64,000 nucleotides of DNA from Chloroflexota bacterium (GTDB lineage: Bacteria > Chloroflexota > Anaerolineae > Anaerolineales > UBA4823). The stretch spans positions 3,729,379-3,793,378 of the forward strand of contig CP070764.1 in assembly GCA_020349245.1 (NCBI GenBank), in the 5' to 3' direction. The notes beneath the pieces are model-generated. The model was not told where the DNA came from. It did no database searches and saw nothing but the letters and a program-made list of their open reading frames with translations. Numbering within the stretch: the stretch's first letter is position 1; every line of letters starts with the position of its first letter. Made by a program: the position numbers and the translations under genes. Positions 25,680 through 35,700 of this stretch are shown here, piece by piece.

Positions 25680-27464
25680 TTAAGGGTAAAAAGGCCAAAT
25701 GATGGGGAGGAAAATCATCGATACAACGAAAAGGGCAACAGTCAGCAATATCCCGACGCGTGTATAGTCGGAAAATCGGTACCCTCCGGGACCAAACACG
25801 AGTACATTGGCTTTGTGTCCTACGGGTGAGAGGAAGCTGGTAGCCGCTCCGATAACGACAGCCATGGTGAAAGTCAGATGGTTAACACCTAATCCCAAAG
25901 CAGTGTCAACTGCAATCGGGACAATCAGAACGACAGCGGCCGCATTTGACATAGGTTGAGTGATCAATGCTGAAAGGAGATAAATCCCGGCTAACAAACC
26001 GATCGGTCCGTAATCGCCAAGTAAACCCAGCATCGTGTCAGCCAAGTATTGCGCGGTGCCGGTGTTTTCCATCGCGATTCCCAGTGAGAGCATCCCACCA
26101 ACTAGGAATACTGTCCGCCAATCGATGCTCTCATAAGCTTCCTCCATTGTTAGGCAGCCGGTAAGCACCATTGATACCGAACCAATCAACATCGAAACCG
26201 CGATACCGAAGTCGGTAAAGATCGCCAGGAGGATTACCATCAGCATGATCCCAGCTGCCAGTGGGGCTCTATTGCGGCGGTTACGTTGCAACTCGACGGG
26301 TTCGAGGACCAGAAATTCATTCCCTTTCTGCAATGCTCGTACCCGGCTGGGTGGACCTTGGAGGAGCAGTGAGTCGCCAAAACGAAGCTCGACATCCCGC
26401 AGATGTTCGGTGATGACATCTCCCTGTCGCCAGATCGCCAGAGCGGTGAGACCGAAGCTATCCCGAAAATTTACCTGGTTCAATGTTCTACCGACGATCG
26501 TCGATCGGGGAGCTAGCGTGGCTTCGAATATGTAAGATTGATCGGTACCCAGGTCGGAGAACTGAAAATCGTGCCCTGCTTGAATATTAAATTTTAGCTG
26601 ACTGGATGCATCGATCAGGCTTTGGGCAGCCCCCTCCAATATCAGGTGATCGTCTTCCTGGATCACAAAATCACGGTGCAGTCCAATCAATGGTTTTCCA
26701 TCGCGAATGATAGACAACACGGTCAAATCATAATCTGACCCGAGACCAGATTCGTACAGATTTTTTCCTTTTAATGGGCTTTCCGTGGATATCTGAACAT
26801 CGCTAATGTATTCTCGCAACTGCGAGGAAGCTAATGGATCGGCAGCCGTCTCTCTTACTGGCAACAGGAAACGTCCAATCACCACCATATACACAATTCC
26901 CGTACCGAGGACAAGTATTCCCATCGGGGTGATCTCGAAAAACCCAAAGCTGGGCAGATCCTTGGCCACCAAAATACCCTGTGCCAAGATATTAGCCGGA
27001 GTACCGATCAGGGTCATTTTACCGCCGAGGAGTGATGAGAAGGCGAGGGGGATGAGCAGCTTGGATACCGGGATATTGGTCTTCTTAGAAATCCCGATCA
27101 CTGCCGGCATCAGTACCGCGACTGCTCCAACGTTGTTCATGAAGGCGGACATGATCCCACAGGTGATCATTATCACGGCAATTAACCGTGGTTCACTTGC
27201 TCCAGCCAAATGCAGGATCAGCGATCCCAGCTTGTCTGCAACACCGGTTTTGAATAATCCACCCGAGACGATGTAAACAGCCCAGATGGTGATGACCGCT
27301 GAGTTGGCAAATCCAAGAAAAACATCGTCCTTATTCACCAAACCGGTGATTGAGACTGCCAGAAGGACCAATAAGGCTACGAGATCGACGCGCAACCGCT
27401 CGGTGGCAAAAAGAACGATTGCTGCCAGGATGATGCCGAGGGTGAGAGCGATTTCAGTTGTCAC
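25680..27464 (-). CDS. SLC13/DASS-family permease with TrkA-C domains
   Basis: This 594-residue transporter resembles the SAC1/divalent-anion symporter group. An N-terminal half of about five membrane helices (1-185) and a C-terminal half of about six (400-594) flank two cytoplasmic RCK_C/TrkA-C domains (about 210-295 and 300-385). Family motifs include NNVGAVAVLMP and GTPANILAQG in the first half, and QPMSNAAAVVLIVP with SFLSPVGHKANVLV in the second. Substrates in this group include sulfate, dicarboxylates and other anions, usually with sodium; it cannot be narrowed here. Translation starts at GTG 27464 without a clear ribosome-binding site. It stands alone and converges with the small membrane peptide gene. 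Confidence 0.88.
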   Translation of the reverse strand: MTTEIALTLGIILAAIVLFATERLRVDLVALLVLLAVSITGLVNKDDVFLGFANSAVITIWAVYIVSGGLFKTGVADKLGSLILHLAGASEPRLIAVIMITCGIMSAFMNNVGAVAVLMPAVIGISKKTNIPVSKLLIPLAFSSLLGGKMTLIGTPANILAQGILVAKDLPSFGFFEITPMGILVLGTGIVYMVVIGRFLLPVRETAADPLASSQLREYISDVQISTESPLKGKNLYESGLGSDYDLTVLSIIRDGKPLIGLHRDFVIQEDDHLILEGAAQSLIDASSQLKFNIQAGHDFQFSDLGTDQSYIFEATLAPRSTIVGRTLNQVNFRDSFGLTALAIWRQGDVITEHLRDVELRFGDSLLLQGPPSRVRALQKGNEFLVLEPVELQRNRRNRAPLAAGIMLMVILLAIFTDFGIAVSMLIGSVSMVLTGCLTMEEAYESIDWRTVFLVGGMLSLGIAMENTGTAQYLADTMLGLLGDYGPIGLLAGIYLLSALITQPMSNAAAVVLIVPIAVDTALGLGVNHLTFTMAVVIGAATSFLSPVGHKANVLVFGPGGYRFSDYTRVGILLTVALFVVSMIFLPIIWPFYP

Positions 27465-27897
27465 AGCGTAGCAATAATCATTTGGGTAGATTGAATGGAA
27501 GTAATATCGCCTCTGAGTTTAAAATATTCCCGGTAGAGGCTGTTCTCAGAATTGCCCAATTATAACCCATGAAATTAATTGAATTGGATACCAATTGACT
27601 GGTTTCAGGCAAACATTGACTGAATGCTACTCAATAGTAATTGTATTCTTATCAAGAATATGCGAACTTTGTAGCCGAGGTGAAAAAAGCGAATCCGGAA
27701 AATAAATTAATCAATTGATTTCTGTTTTGAACCTAGGAGGTAGTAAGTTTTTATGCTGGTATGATTCAAAAGTGTTTGATGGAAATTATGGGAGGGATAA
27801 ATTTATGGTATCCTCTCCCATTGTGTTTGGAAACGGGTTGGCTAACTTATTAGCGAATTTACTCCGAGAACCTCCGGGACAGGTTAGAATCTAGTTA
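27465..27897. other. Intergenic region upstream of the ABC exporter genes
   Basis: This 433-base divergent spacer has no convincing gene. It contains a 7-bp inverted repeat with a 3-base loop, TATTCTT-ATC-AAGAATA (27644-27660), two TTGACT boxes near 27597 and 27617, and an AGGAGG at 27735-27740. A 30-codon frame (27761-27853) exists near that AGGAGG, but its spacing is too long for efficient initiation. The features suggest promoters and perhaps an operator. Confidence 0.35.
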
Positions 27898-29667
27898 ATG
27901 GCTACAACATCTTTATCTGCAGAATTTACCCTTCCTGATGAATATACATATAACAGGAGTGGAACTTATCGCTGGTTGATATCACATATCCTGCGTTATT
28001 GGCCGCTCAGTCTTACATTGCTCGGAGGGGCAATTGCTAATGCAGCATTAGCAGCAGTCGTTCCGATCCTCGTTGGTCAAGCATTTGAGGTGGTTTTGGC
28101 CTCTGAAAATGATACGAAGACGCTGTTGACGATAGCAATGACTATAGCAGCAACGCAGATTTTTCGTGGTGTTCTCCAATTCGGTCGTAATTTCAGCGCT
28201 GAATTATTTGGTCAAAAATTAGAAAAAGACATACGCGAGGAGCTCTATACCAGCCTGCTTGGGAAGAGTATGACATTCCACAGCCTGCAGCCGGTTGGGG
28301 ATATCATGGCACGGGCAACAAACGATGTGCGGGAGATTAACTTGATGTTTAACCCAGGTATCAACCTGGTTGTCGGTTCTGCAATTTTCATGTTCATGCC
28401 GCTTATCTTTGCTCCCAGGTACGATCCCTATCTGGCAATCACACCTGCACTGTATATCGTTGCGTATATCATCGCAATTCGCCAATATTTGCGTGAATTA
28501 GCACCCGTGACTGCAGAGGTGCGAAAATCTTTTGGAGACCTGAACTCCAGACTGGCAGAAGCGATCGATGGTATTGAAACTGTAAAAGGTCTATCACAGG
28601 AGAGAAGCGAGGTCCACCGTTTCTGGACAAATGCCAAGCGATACCGGGATGGTGTTATCCACCAGGGTGATATTGAGGCACGCTTTCTACCACTGCTGTT
28701 ATTGGCTATTGCAAATGCAGGCGGACTGCTCCATGCTTTGATCCTTTATTCCCGAGGCATTCTGGTAATCGGAGATGTAATCGCTTATTTTGGATTACTG
28801 CAGTTGCTTGGTTTTCCGACATTCGTCTCACTATTTGCCTATTCACAAGTTTCACTTGGAGTGGCCGGGGCGAAGCGGATCCTCGAATTAATTAACCGTG
28901 AGAATGATCTTGATCAAAACATCAGTGGTTATAAGCGTCCAATGAGGGGTGAGATTGAGTTTAAGGATGTTTCCTATGCCTACGGCCGCGATGAACCAGC
29001 TCTTGAAAATATCTCATTTTGCGTAGAGCCTGGTCAAACAGTTGCGATTGTTGGACAGACAGGCACCGGGAAAACAACCCTGGTGAAATTGATCAACCGC
29101 ACGTATGATGTCAGTGCAGGTCAGATCCTGGTTGATGGCGTGGATGTGCGTGATTGGAATTTAGAGAGTCTGCGGAGAAGGATTTCAATTATTGAGCAGG
29201 ATATCTTCTTGTTTTCGAGAACCATCTCTGCCAATATTAACTTCGGACTCCAAGAAGCATCCCCAGAATTAAGTTTGCAGGCTGCCATGGCCGCCCAAGC
29301 GGATGAATTTATCAAAGATTTTCCTGAAGGATACGATACGATAATCGGTGAGCGAGGGGTTACCTTATCTGGAGGTCAGCGCCAACGCTTGGCTTTAGCC
29401 AGAGCATTCCTAACGGATCCACGGATTCTCATCCTGGATGACTCGACCAGCGCGATTGACAGCGAAACCGAGGATAATATTCAAAGGGCAATTTATGCGG
29501 CTGCTCAGGGAAGAACAACATTTATTATCACCCATCGTCTGTCCCAGATCCGCTGGGCGGATTTGATCCTGGTTTTGCGTCAAGGGCGACTGGTTGCAGC
29601 GGGTTCTCATGAAGATCTTATGGATACATCAGAGGCATATCGGCGTATCTTTTTAGAGCGAGGTTGA
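27898..29667 (+). CDS. ABC exporter half-transporter (permease + ATPase), non-catalytic-site subunit
   Basis: This 589-residue protein has six N-terminal membrane helices (about 30-325) and an ATPase domain (about 345-589). Walker A is GQTGTGKTT with K392, and the signature is canonical LSGGQRQ from L490. Walker B is ILILDD with D514, and D515 takes the place of the catalytic glutamate. The next gene encodes the partner. In such heterodimers the Asp-bearing ATP site holds nucleotide but hydrolyses poorly. The substrate is unknown; the family exports lipids, drugs or peptides. The next gene starts three bases after this stop. Confidence 0.9.
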   Translation: MATTSLSAEFTLPDEYTYNRSGTYRWLISHILRYWPLSLTLLGGAIANAALAAVVPILVGQAFEVVLASENDTKTLLTIAMTIAATQIFRGVLQFGRNFSAELFGQKLEKDIREELYTSLLGKSMTFHSLQPVGDIMARATNDVREINLMFNPGINLVVGSAIFMFMPLIFAPRYDPYLAITPALYIVAYIIAIRQYLRELAPVTAEVRKSFGDLNSRLAEAIDGIETVKGLSQERSEVHRFWTNAKRYRDGVIHQGDIEARFLPLLLLAIANAGGLLHALILYSRGILVIGDVIAYFGLLQLLGFPTFVSLFAYSQVSLGVAGAKRILELINRENDLDQNISGYKRPMRGEIEFKDVSYAYGRDEPALENISFCVEPGQTVAIVGQTGTGKTTLVKLINRTYDVSAGQILVDGVDVRDWNLESLRRRISIIEQDIFLFSRTISANINFGLQEASPELSLQAAMAAQADEFIKDFPEGYDTIIGERGVTLSGGQRQRLALARAFLTDPRILILDDSTSAIDSETEDNIQRAIYAAAQGRTTFIITHRLSQIRWADLILVLRQGRLVAAGSHEDLMDTSEAYRRIFLERG

Positions 29668-29670
29668 GTT

Positions 29671-31488
29671 GTGAGTTTTTTTGCTGGCCTGGATACTGAG
29701 GCATACGATCGTCAATATACGGATCGCGAGCTCATGAGACGGATGGCAACTTATTTCCGGCCGCACACCCGAGCAGTGGTGATCATCGTTATATTACTTC
29801 TGATCATATCTCTCGCCGGAGCTGTTACACCGATCATTGTATCCCGTGGGGTTGATCTCCTAGGAACCTCAATATCTTGGGGAAGCATCGCCGTGCTGTG
29901 TGGTGCGATATTATTGGCTGGCGTGATCTATTGGGCAGCAAATTGGGGAAGGCGAAGATTAACAATTCGGATCATCGGCGATGTCATTCTGCAAATCCGG
30001 GCGGATGCTTTCCAAGCTTCCATGGATCATGATCTTTCTTTTTACGATGAATTCTCTTCTGGAAAAGTTGTATCCCGCATCACTTCCGATACCCAGGAAT
30101 TTGGTCAAACTGTCACCCTGGTCACGGATTTATTCTCCCAAATCATCGAAGTGGTTATCCTGGGTATTGTCCTAATCAGTATCGATCTCCGGCTCACCTT
30201 GGTCCTTTTCAGCCTCCTGCCTGTAATCTTTTTGGTTGTGTTGGGCTTTCGGCGGTTGGCGAGGATCGTCACCCGCAGAGGGATGCGAGCAATGGCGAAT
30301 GTGAATGCTGCGATCAAGGAAACGGTCAGCGGTATCGCGGTTGCAAAAAATTTTCGCCAGGAAAACAATATCTTTGTTGAGTTTGATGAAGCCAATCGTC
30401 AATCCTACAAGGTGAATGTCCAGCGTGGCATGGTGCTGGCGATGGTATTCCCCGTGCTGAATGCCTTGGGTGGGGTTGGTACTGCTCTCCTGGTTTACGT
30501 GGGAGGATTGAGCGTGTTTCAAGGCTTGGTGACGATTGGTGTTTGGTACTTATTTTTGCAAAGTTTGGATTACTTCTTCTTTCCAGTGCTGAACCTTTCG
30601 GCGTTCTGGGCACAGGTACAGGCAGGTTTGTCAGCCGCAGAGAGAGCATTTGGTCTGATTGATGCGGAGTCCAAGGTTGTGCAGGTAAACTCCCAAATTG
30701 CACCCCGACTGCGTGGAGAGGTCCGTTTTGAGAACTTGACCTTTCAGTATAATGACACCAGCAAGCCGGTTTTAAAGGATTTTAACTTGCATATCCTCCC
30801 TGGTGAAAATATCGCTCTGGTTGGTCATACCGGCGCAGGAAAATCTTCGATAGCCAAACTGATTGCTCGTTTTTATGAATTCCAAGATGGTCAATTGTTA
30901 ATTGACAATATGGACATTCGCAATTTCGATTTATCCAGCTTTCGCAATCAACTCGGCATTGTATCTCAATCACCATTTTTATTTTCTGGGACAATCGAGG
31001 AAAATATTTGTTATGCATGTTCCAGTGTAAACCTGGACACAATTGAAAACTTGGCCCTGCGTATCGGTGATGGGGAATGGCTGGAGAGTCTACCTGGTGG
31101 ATTGAATACACAGGTCGGGGAACGCGGGACTCTTTTGTCGATGGGCCAGCGACAGATTGTATCGCTATTGCGAGTACTAGCGCAGCAGCCCGCGATCTTC
31201 ATATTAGATGAAGCAACTGCCAGCATTGATCCATTCACTGAATGGCAAATCCAACAGGCATTAGGCATGATCCTGAGTGGGACTACCAGTATTTTGATCG
31301 CTCATCGCCTATCGACGGTTAAAGCCGCCGATCGGATTATCGTGCTCCAAGATGGTCAAATTATCGAAGAGGGAGATCATAACAACCTTTTACGCCGGGG
31401 GGGCCATTATGCCTCACTCTACAACACATATTTTCGCCACCAGAGCCTGGAATATATCGAGCAATCCCGAAAATTTTCCCTCCAGTGA
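29671..31488 (+). CDS. ABC exporter half-transporter (permease + ATPase), catalytic-Glu subunit
   Basis: This 605-residue partner has six membrane helices (about 35-330) and an ATPase domain. Walker A is GHTGAGKSS with K391, and Walker B is FILDEATASID with D513 and catalytic E514. The signature is degenerate: LSMGQRQ (L489-Q493) replaces LSGGQ. The pair therefore has one degenerate ATP site (Asp of subunit 1 plus LSMGQ of subunit 2) and one consensus site (Glu of subunit 2 plus LSGGQ of subunit 1), as in known heterodimeric exporters. The start is GTG. Confidence 0.9.
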   Translation: MSFFAGLDTEAYDRQYTDRELMRRMATYFRPHTRAVVIIVILLLIISLAGAVTPIIVSRGVDLLGTSISWGSIAVLCGAILLAGVIYWAANWGRRRLTIRIIGDVILQIRADAFQASMDHDLSFYDEFSSGKVVSRITSDTQEFGQTVTLVTDLFSQIIEVVILGIVLISIDLRLTLVLFSLLPVIFLVVLGFRRLARIVTRRGMRAMANVNAAIKETVSGIAVAKNFRQENNIFVEFDEANRQSYKVNVQRGMVLAMVFPVLNALGGVGTALLVYVGGLSVFQGLVTIGVWYLFLQSLDYFFFPVLNLSAFWAQVQAGLSAAERAFGLIDAESKVVQVNSQIAPRLRGEVRFENLTFQYNDTSKPVLKDFNLHILPGENIALVGHTGAGKSSIAKLIARFYEFQDGQLLIDNMDIRNFDLSSFRNQLGIVSQSPFLFSGTIEENICYACSSVNLDTIENLALRIGDGEWLESLPGGLNTQVGERGTLLSMGQRQIVSLLRVLAQQPAIFILDEATASIDPFTEWQIQQALGMILSGTTSILIAHRLSTVKAADRIIVLQDGQIIEEGDHNNLLRRGGHYASLYNTYFRHQSLEYIEQSRKFSLQ

Positions 31489-31495
31489 GTTAGCC

Positions 31496-32689
31496 GTGAA
31501 TCTTCCCCAGATGGTCGAGCTCAATTTGCGACCCAGCCACCCTGCATTCCATGATTTACCTTGGGATTACCCAATAAGTGATTGGCATCTTTATTGCCCA
31601 TATCTGGAGGATGTGCCCCGGGGTCTATCCCGGCATCCAGTTATTTTTATTAACTATCAGGGTGGAATTTACGCACTCAAGGAAATGCCGCCTGAGGTTG
31701 CAGAACACGAATTCAATCTTCTCGTGGCTATTGAGGAGAAACGTTTACCCGCTGTCCAGGTTGTTGGCCATGCGATCGCGAATATCGAGACAGGCAAGCG
31801 AAGCATATTGATCACCCGCTTTCTTGACCGATCACTGCCTTATCGCTCACTGTTCATGCGCAGCACTCTTCTCCGCTACCGTGATCACTTGCTGGATGCC
31901 ATGGCGGGACTCATGGTTCAGCTTCATCTAGGCGGGATCTACTGGGGGGATTGTTCGCTATCCAATACACTCTTCCGCCGAGACGCTGGGGCATTACAGG
32001 CATATCTGGTGGATGCAGAAACAGCTGAAGTCTATCCTGAAGTTGTCCCTCCTACCATGCGGTTTCATGATTTGCAGATAATGGAGGAGAACGTGGATGG
32101 GGACTTAGCAGACCTGGGTTCCGCCAATCTCCTGATGGATGGTATCCCCATCGATGATACAGGAGCATCAATCAGCATACGTTACCAGAAACTGTGGGAA
32201 GAGATTACTCAACAAATTATTATCAGCCCGAATGAAAAATTCCGCATTCAGGAACGAATCCAGGTCATAAATTCCTTAGGGTATTCTATTGGTGAAGTAC
32301 TCTTGGAATCAGTTGATAGCGGGGACGAAATCAGGTTTCAGGTCTTGGTGACTGATCGGAATTTCCACCATGATCAGTTACTGGGTTTAACGGGAATTGA
32401 TGCAGAAGAGATGCAAGCTCGTATGATCATGAATGAGATTCAAGAGCTTAAAGCAACTCTTTCCCATACCCAGAACCGCAGCTTACCACTGAGTATTGCT
32501 GCCTATCATTGGCTAAAGGAGGTTTACCTGCCAGCTTTGGAGCGCATCACTCCAAAGATCTTCGAGAAGGGTGATCCTGTAGAGCTATATTGCCAGATTT
32601 TAGAACACAAGTGGTATCTTTCCGAGCGTGCTGGTCATGATGTTGGTCACCAAACAGCGATTGAAGATTTCCTTCGCCTGGGTCACTAA
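31496..32689 (+). CDS. DUF4032 protein with kinase-like fold
   Basis: This soluble protein of about 397 residues has an N-terminal half that looks like an atypical protein or sugar kinase: an ALKEMP lysine, a catalytic-loop-like YWGDCSLSNTLF and a VDAETAEV segment in the DFG position. The C-terminal half is the DUF4032 domain, which occurs mainly in Actinobacteria and Chloroflexota with no known function. Longer readings run back into the ABC gene, so GTG 31496 just after its stop is preferred; ATG 31511 is possible. Tight linkage to the exporter suggests the two work on the same substrate or envelope process. Confidence 0.75.
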   Translation: MNLPQMVELNLRPSHPAFHDLPWDYPISDWHLYCPYLEDVPRGLSRHPVIFINYQGGIYALKEMPPEVAEHEFNLLVAIEEKRLPAVQVVGHAIANIETGKRSILITRFLDRSLPYRSLFMRSTLLRYRDHLLDAMAGLMVQLHLGGIYWGDCSLSNTLFRRDAGALQAYLVDAETAEVYPEVVPPTMRFHDLQIMEENVDGDLADLGSANLLMDGIPIDDTGASISIRYQKLWEEITQQIIISPNEKFRIQERIQVINSLGYSIGEVLLESVDSGDEIRFQVLVTDRNFHHDQLLGLTGIDAEEMQARMIMNEIQELKATLSHTQNRSLPLSIAAYHWLKEVYLPALERITPKIFEKGDPVELYCQILEHKWYLSERAGHDVGHQTAIEDFLRLGH

Positions 32690-32742
32690 AGGTGAATTTC
32701 AACAGTTTACCTTACACTTAGGTTAGCATTGGCCTTTTTTTC

Positions 32743-32771
32743 TTGCACTTACCATTTTGCTGCAATACAAT
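32743..32771 (+). promoter_or_regulatory. Probable sigma-70-type promoter for the membrane histidine kinase
   Basis: TTGCAC (32743-32748) and TACAAT (32766-32771) are separated by exactly 17 bases. The predicted start site, about seven bases further on, coincides with the ATG at 32778. There is no Shine-Dalgarno, so the message would be leaderless. Confidence 0.6.
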
Positions 32772-32777
32772 CCAGAT

Positions 32778-35700
32778 ATGTCGAACGTGCATAGTGTGGT
32801 GGCTACGCGTCAGCAGCTTCATTGGGGGGAGAGAGTTAACCTTGTAATCATCCTGGTCTTCCAGGTTTTGGCAATTATTTTCCTGGTCAGTACCCCCATT
32901 CTCACGAAAGAATGGATACTATCTAATCCTGAGGTCACCCAAGATGAGGTGTGGCTGTATTCTTTTCTTCCTTACAGCCTGGGTGTGGTGTTCTTGATCA
33001 GCAGTATTTGGGTCTTTAACCAGAGGAGATCCGATTTTATTGGGCAGATCTATTCCTTATTTGCAGCAGCTGCAGCTACAAGTTTGTTTTGTATATTTGA
33101 AATCCATACCACACAACGCTTGATTGCAATTTGGGTGGTTTCTACTGCTCTTGCTTGTGGCGCGCTGCTAAATTTATCCTTGATTTTTCCTGAGCGTTCA
33201 AAATTTTATCTAAATATTCCCAGCTCGCGTTATACGGGATATCTTCCAGCAATTGTGCTGATGATACTCGCACTATTCTTTAATTTGGCTTCAGGTTATA
33301 CCAATGGCTTCGCCACCGTCTGGGTCTTAGAAGGTGTTTTTGCTGGTCTTTCATTATTATTTTTTATCGGGTCGACGTTCGTCCATCGGATAAGCTCAAC
33401 ATCCTTGATTGTCAAGGAACAAGCACGACTGGTCCTCTGGGGATCAGCAATAGCCTTTACTCCGGTTGTGATTTGGATAATCCTGAGGTTGAGTGGAGTG
33501 CAATTTCAGCGACCGATTTTATTTTTCGCTACTCTAGTTGCATTTCCGGCATTTCTGACTTACGCCATCCTTCGCTATCGGATGTTTGGTCGTGATTCAG
33601 TGCTCAGAAGGGGAATTATCTATGGAGGGTTGCTGGTTTTCGTCGCAGGTAGCTATGCTTTGTTTGTAAGTGGACTCAGCTTGTTTGTTATTGGGTTATC
33701 GAACATCAATCAACCGATCTTGGTGGGGATGGTAGTTTTCCTGATAGCCATGCTGCTCAACCCCGTTCGAGTGAGTCTCCAAAAACGAGTAGATGCGGCA
33801 TTTTTCAGAGGTCAAGAAATTTATCAGGAGAATTTGCAGTCCTTCAGCCATAAATTAACCCGCATGACTGATCGTGAAAGCATTCTTCTCCTATTAAAGG
33901 GGTCCTGTGAAAGTTCACTCTCTCCATCCCGGACTTATATTTATACAATGGATGAATCCCTAGGATACTATGCCCCTACTCCTGATGAAAATGGTATGCA
34001 ATCGAGCGATATAAGGTTTGGAAGGAGCAGTGCCCTTGTCGACTTGCTCGTTGCCCGAAATTGTGCGCTTTTTATCAGCAATGAAAGCAAATTACCGGAT
34101 AATCTGCTGGTTGATCAAGCCCGTATAGCTGTGCTGCAAGCCGAGCTGTTTGTTCCTATTCTTGGTCAAGCCGGGATGGTAGGATGGATAGCATTAGGTG
34201 ATCGTCAATCCGGAGAGCCGTATGCAAAGGAGGATATCCGCTATCTTGAATCACTTTGTGATCAAGCTGCTGTAGCTTTGGAGCGATCCCAGGTGGTATC
34301 CGCATTAGAAAAACGCATCCACGAGATGGATACGATCACCAAAGTAGCAGAGGTGATCAACCAAAAACTAAATTTCAATGAATTATTGGAATTGTTTTAT
34401 AAGGAGACCAGGCAGCTCATCCCAACTGTGGATTTTCGTATTACGATCAGTGATGGATCCGGTGAGAAGTTTAACCACGTTTTTTTTGTAGCAAATAACC
34501 AGCGCCTGCCAAATCATGAAGGTTCAATTTATCGGGTCGATCATAGCCTTGAAGCTGAAGTAATTCGGCACCAGTATTCGATCGTGACAGTGGATTACGT
34601 AAATGAATGTAAGAGGCGGAAAATTACCCCGCATACAAACGAAATTAGAGCATGGATGAGTGTTCCTCTCAAGGCTGGCAAGGAGGTTATTGGGGCAGTC
34701 AGTTTAGGCAGCCGTGATCCAGAGATAATCTATTCGCCTGAACAGGTCAATTTACTTCAGGCTATTGCAGACCTGGTAGCGGGAGCGTTTATCAAGCTCA
34801 GGCTACTTGAAGAATCACAAAAACAAGCCCATCAGATGGCAACACTAATCGACCTGACCCGCAGCTTAACTTCAACGCTTGATATTGAACCTCTGTTGAA
34901 TCGAATAATGGAAAGCGCGGTGGAGATTTTGGATTGCGAAGCTGGCAGCTTGTTGCTCATAGACGATCAGACCGGAGAATCTGTTTTTAAAGTGGTGATT
35001 GGAACGGTTGGTCCAGATTTGCAGGGTAAAAGACTGCCACCGGGAGTAGGCCTGGTTGGAAAGGCAGTAAGAATAAAACGGGCAATAATCGAAAATAATG
35101 TCCAGGAGAGTGATGATTGGTACAACGCAGATGAAACAACGGGATTCTCAACCAAAGATCTTCTGGTGGTGCCCTTACTTGTAAAGGGAGATGTGATCGG
35201 TGTTCTCGAAATTCTGAACAAGAAGGATAGCTCACCATTCAATCATGAAGACCTAGAGCTGTTGACTGCTTTTGCGGGTCAGGTTGCTGTGGCAATCGAG
35301 AATGCACGCCTGTATACACAAACCGATCAGGCTCTTGCAGCTCGAGTCGATGAGCTATCCATGATGCAGCGCATCGATCGAGAGCTCAACTCGAATTTAG
35401 ATTTTGAACGAATTGTGTCAATTACACTGCACTCCGCCATGCGTTATTCCAAAGCGGCTGCAGGCATGATTGGTTCTATTCACTCAGATGGGATATATGT
35501 TATAGCTTCCGAGGGTTACCCCGCCGAAAGTCATAATTATGATAAAGGATCGCGAAGAATTACCTTACTTGAATATAAAAAATTGCTCAGCGAAGTTCGA
35601 GATCGGCCCTTGAAGTTAATCCCTGAAGCACAAGTAATTGAAGGTCAAGAATCCAATACCGTGCTTATCCATCCTGTGGATGAGGGTCTGCGTGCAGGAC

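Noticed and set aside
27761..27853. 30-codon frame upstream of the ABC genes
   Set aside because: The AGGAGG is about 20 bases from the ATG, and the peptide shows no leader or membrane character.
31352..31495. Upstream extension of the DUF4032 gene inside the second ABC gene
   Set aside because: The extension is out-of-frame shadow of a conserved ATPase end, with no homology and no ribosome-binding site; starts after the ABC stop are more likely.
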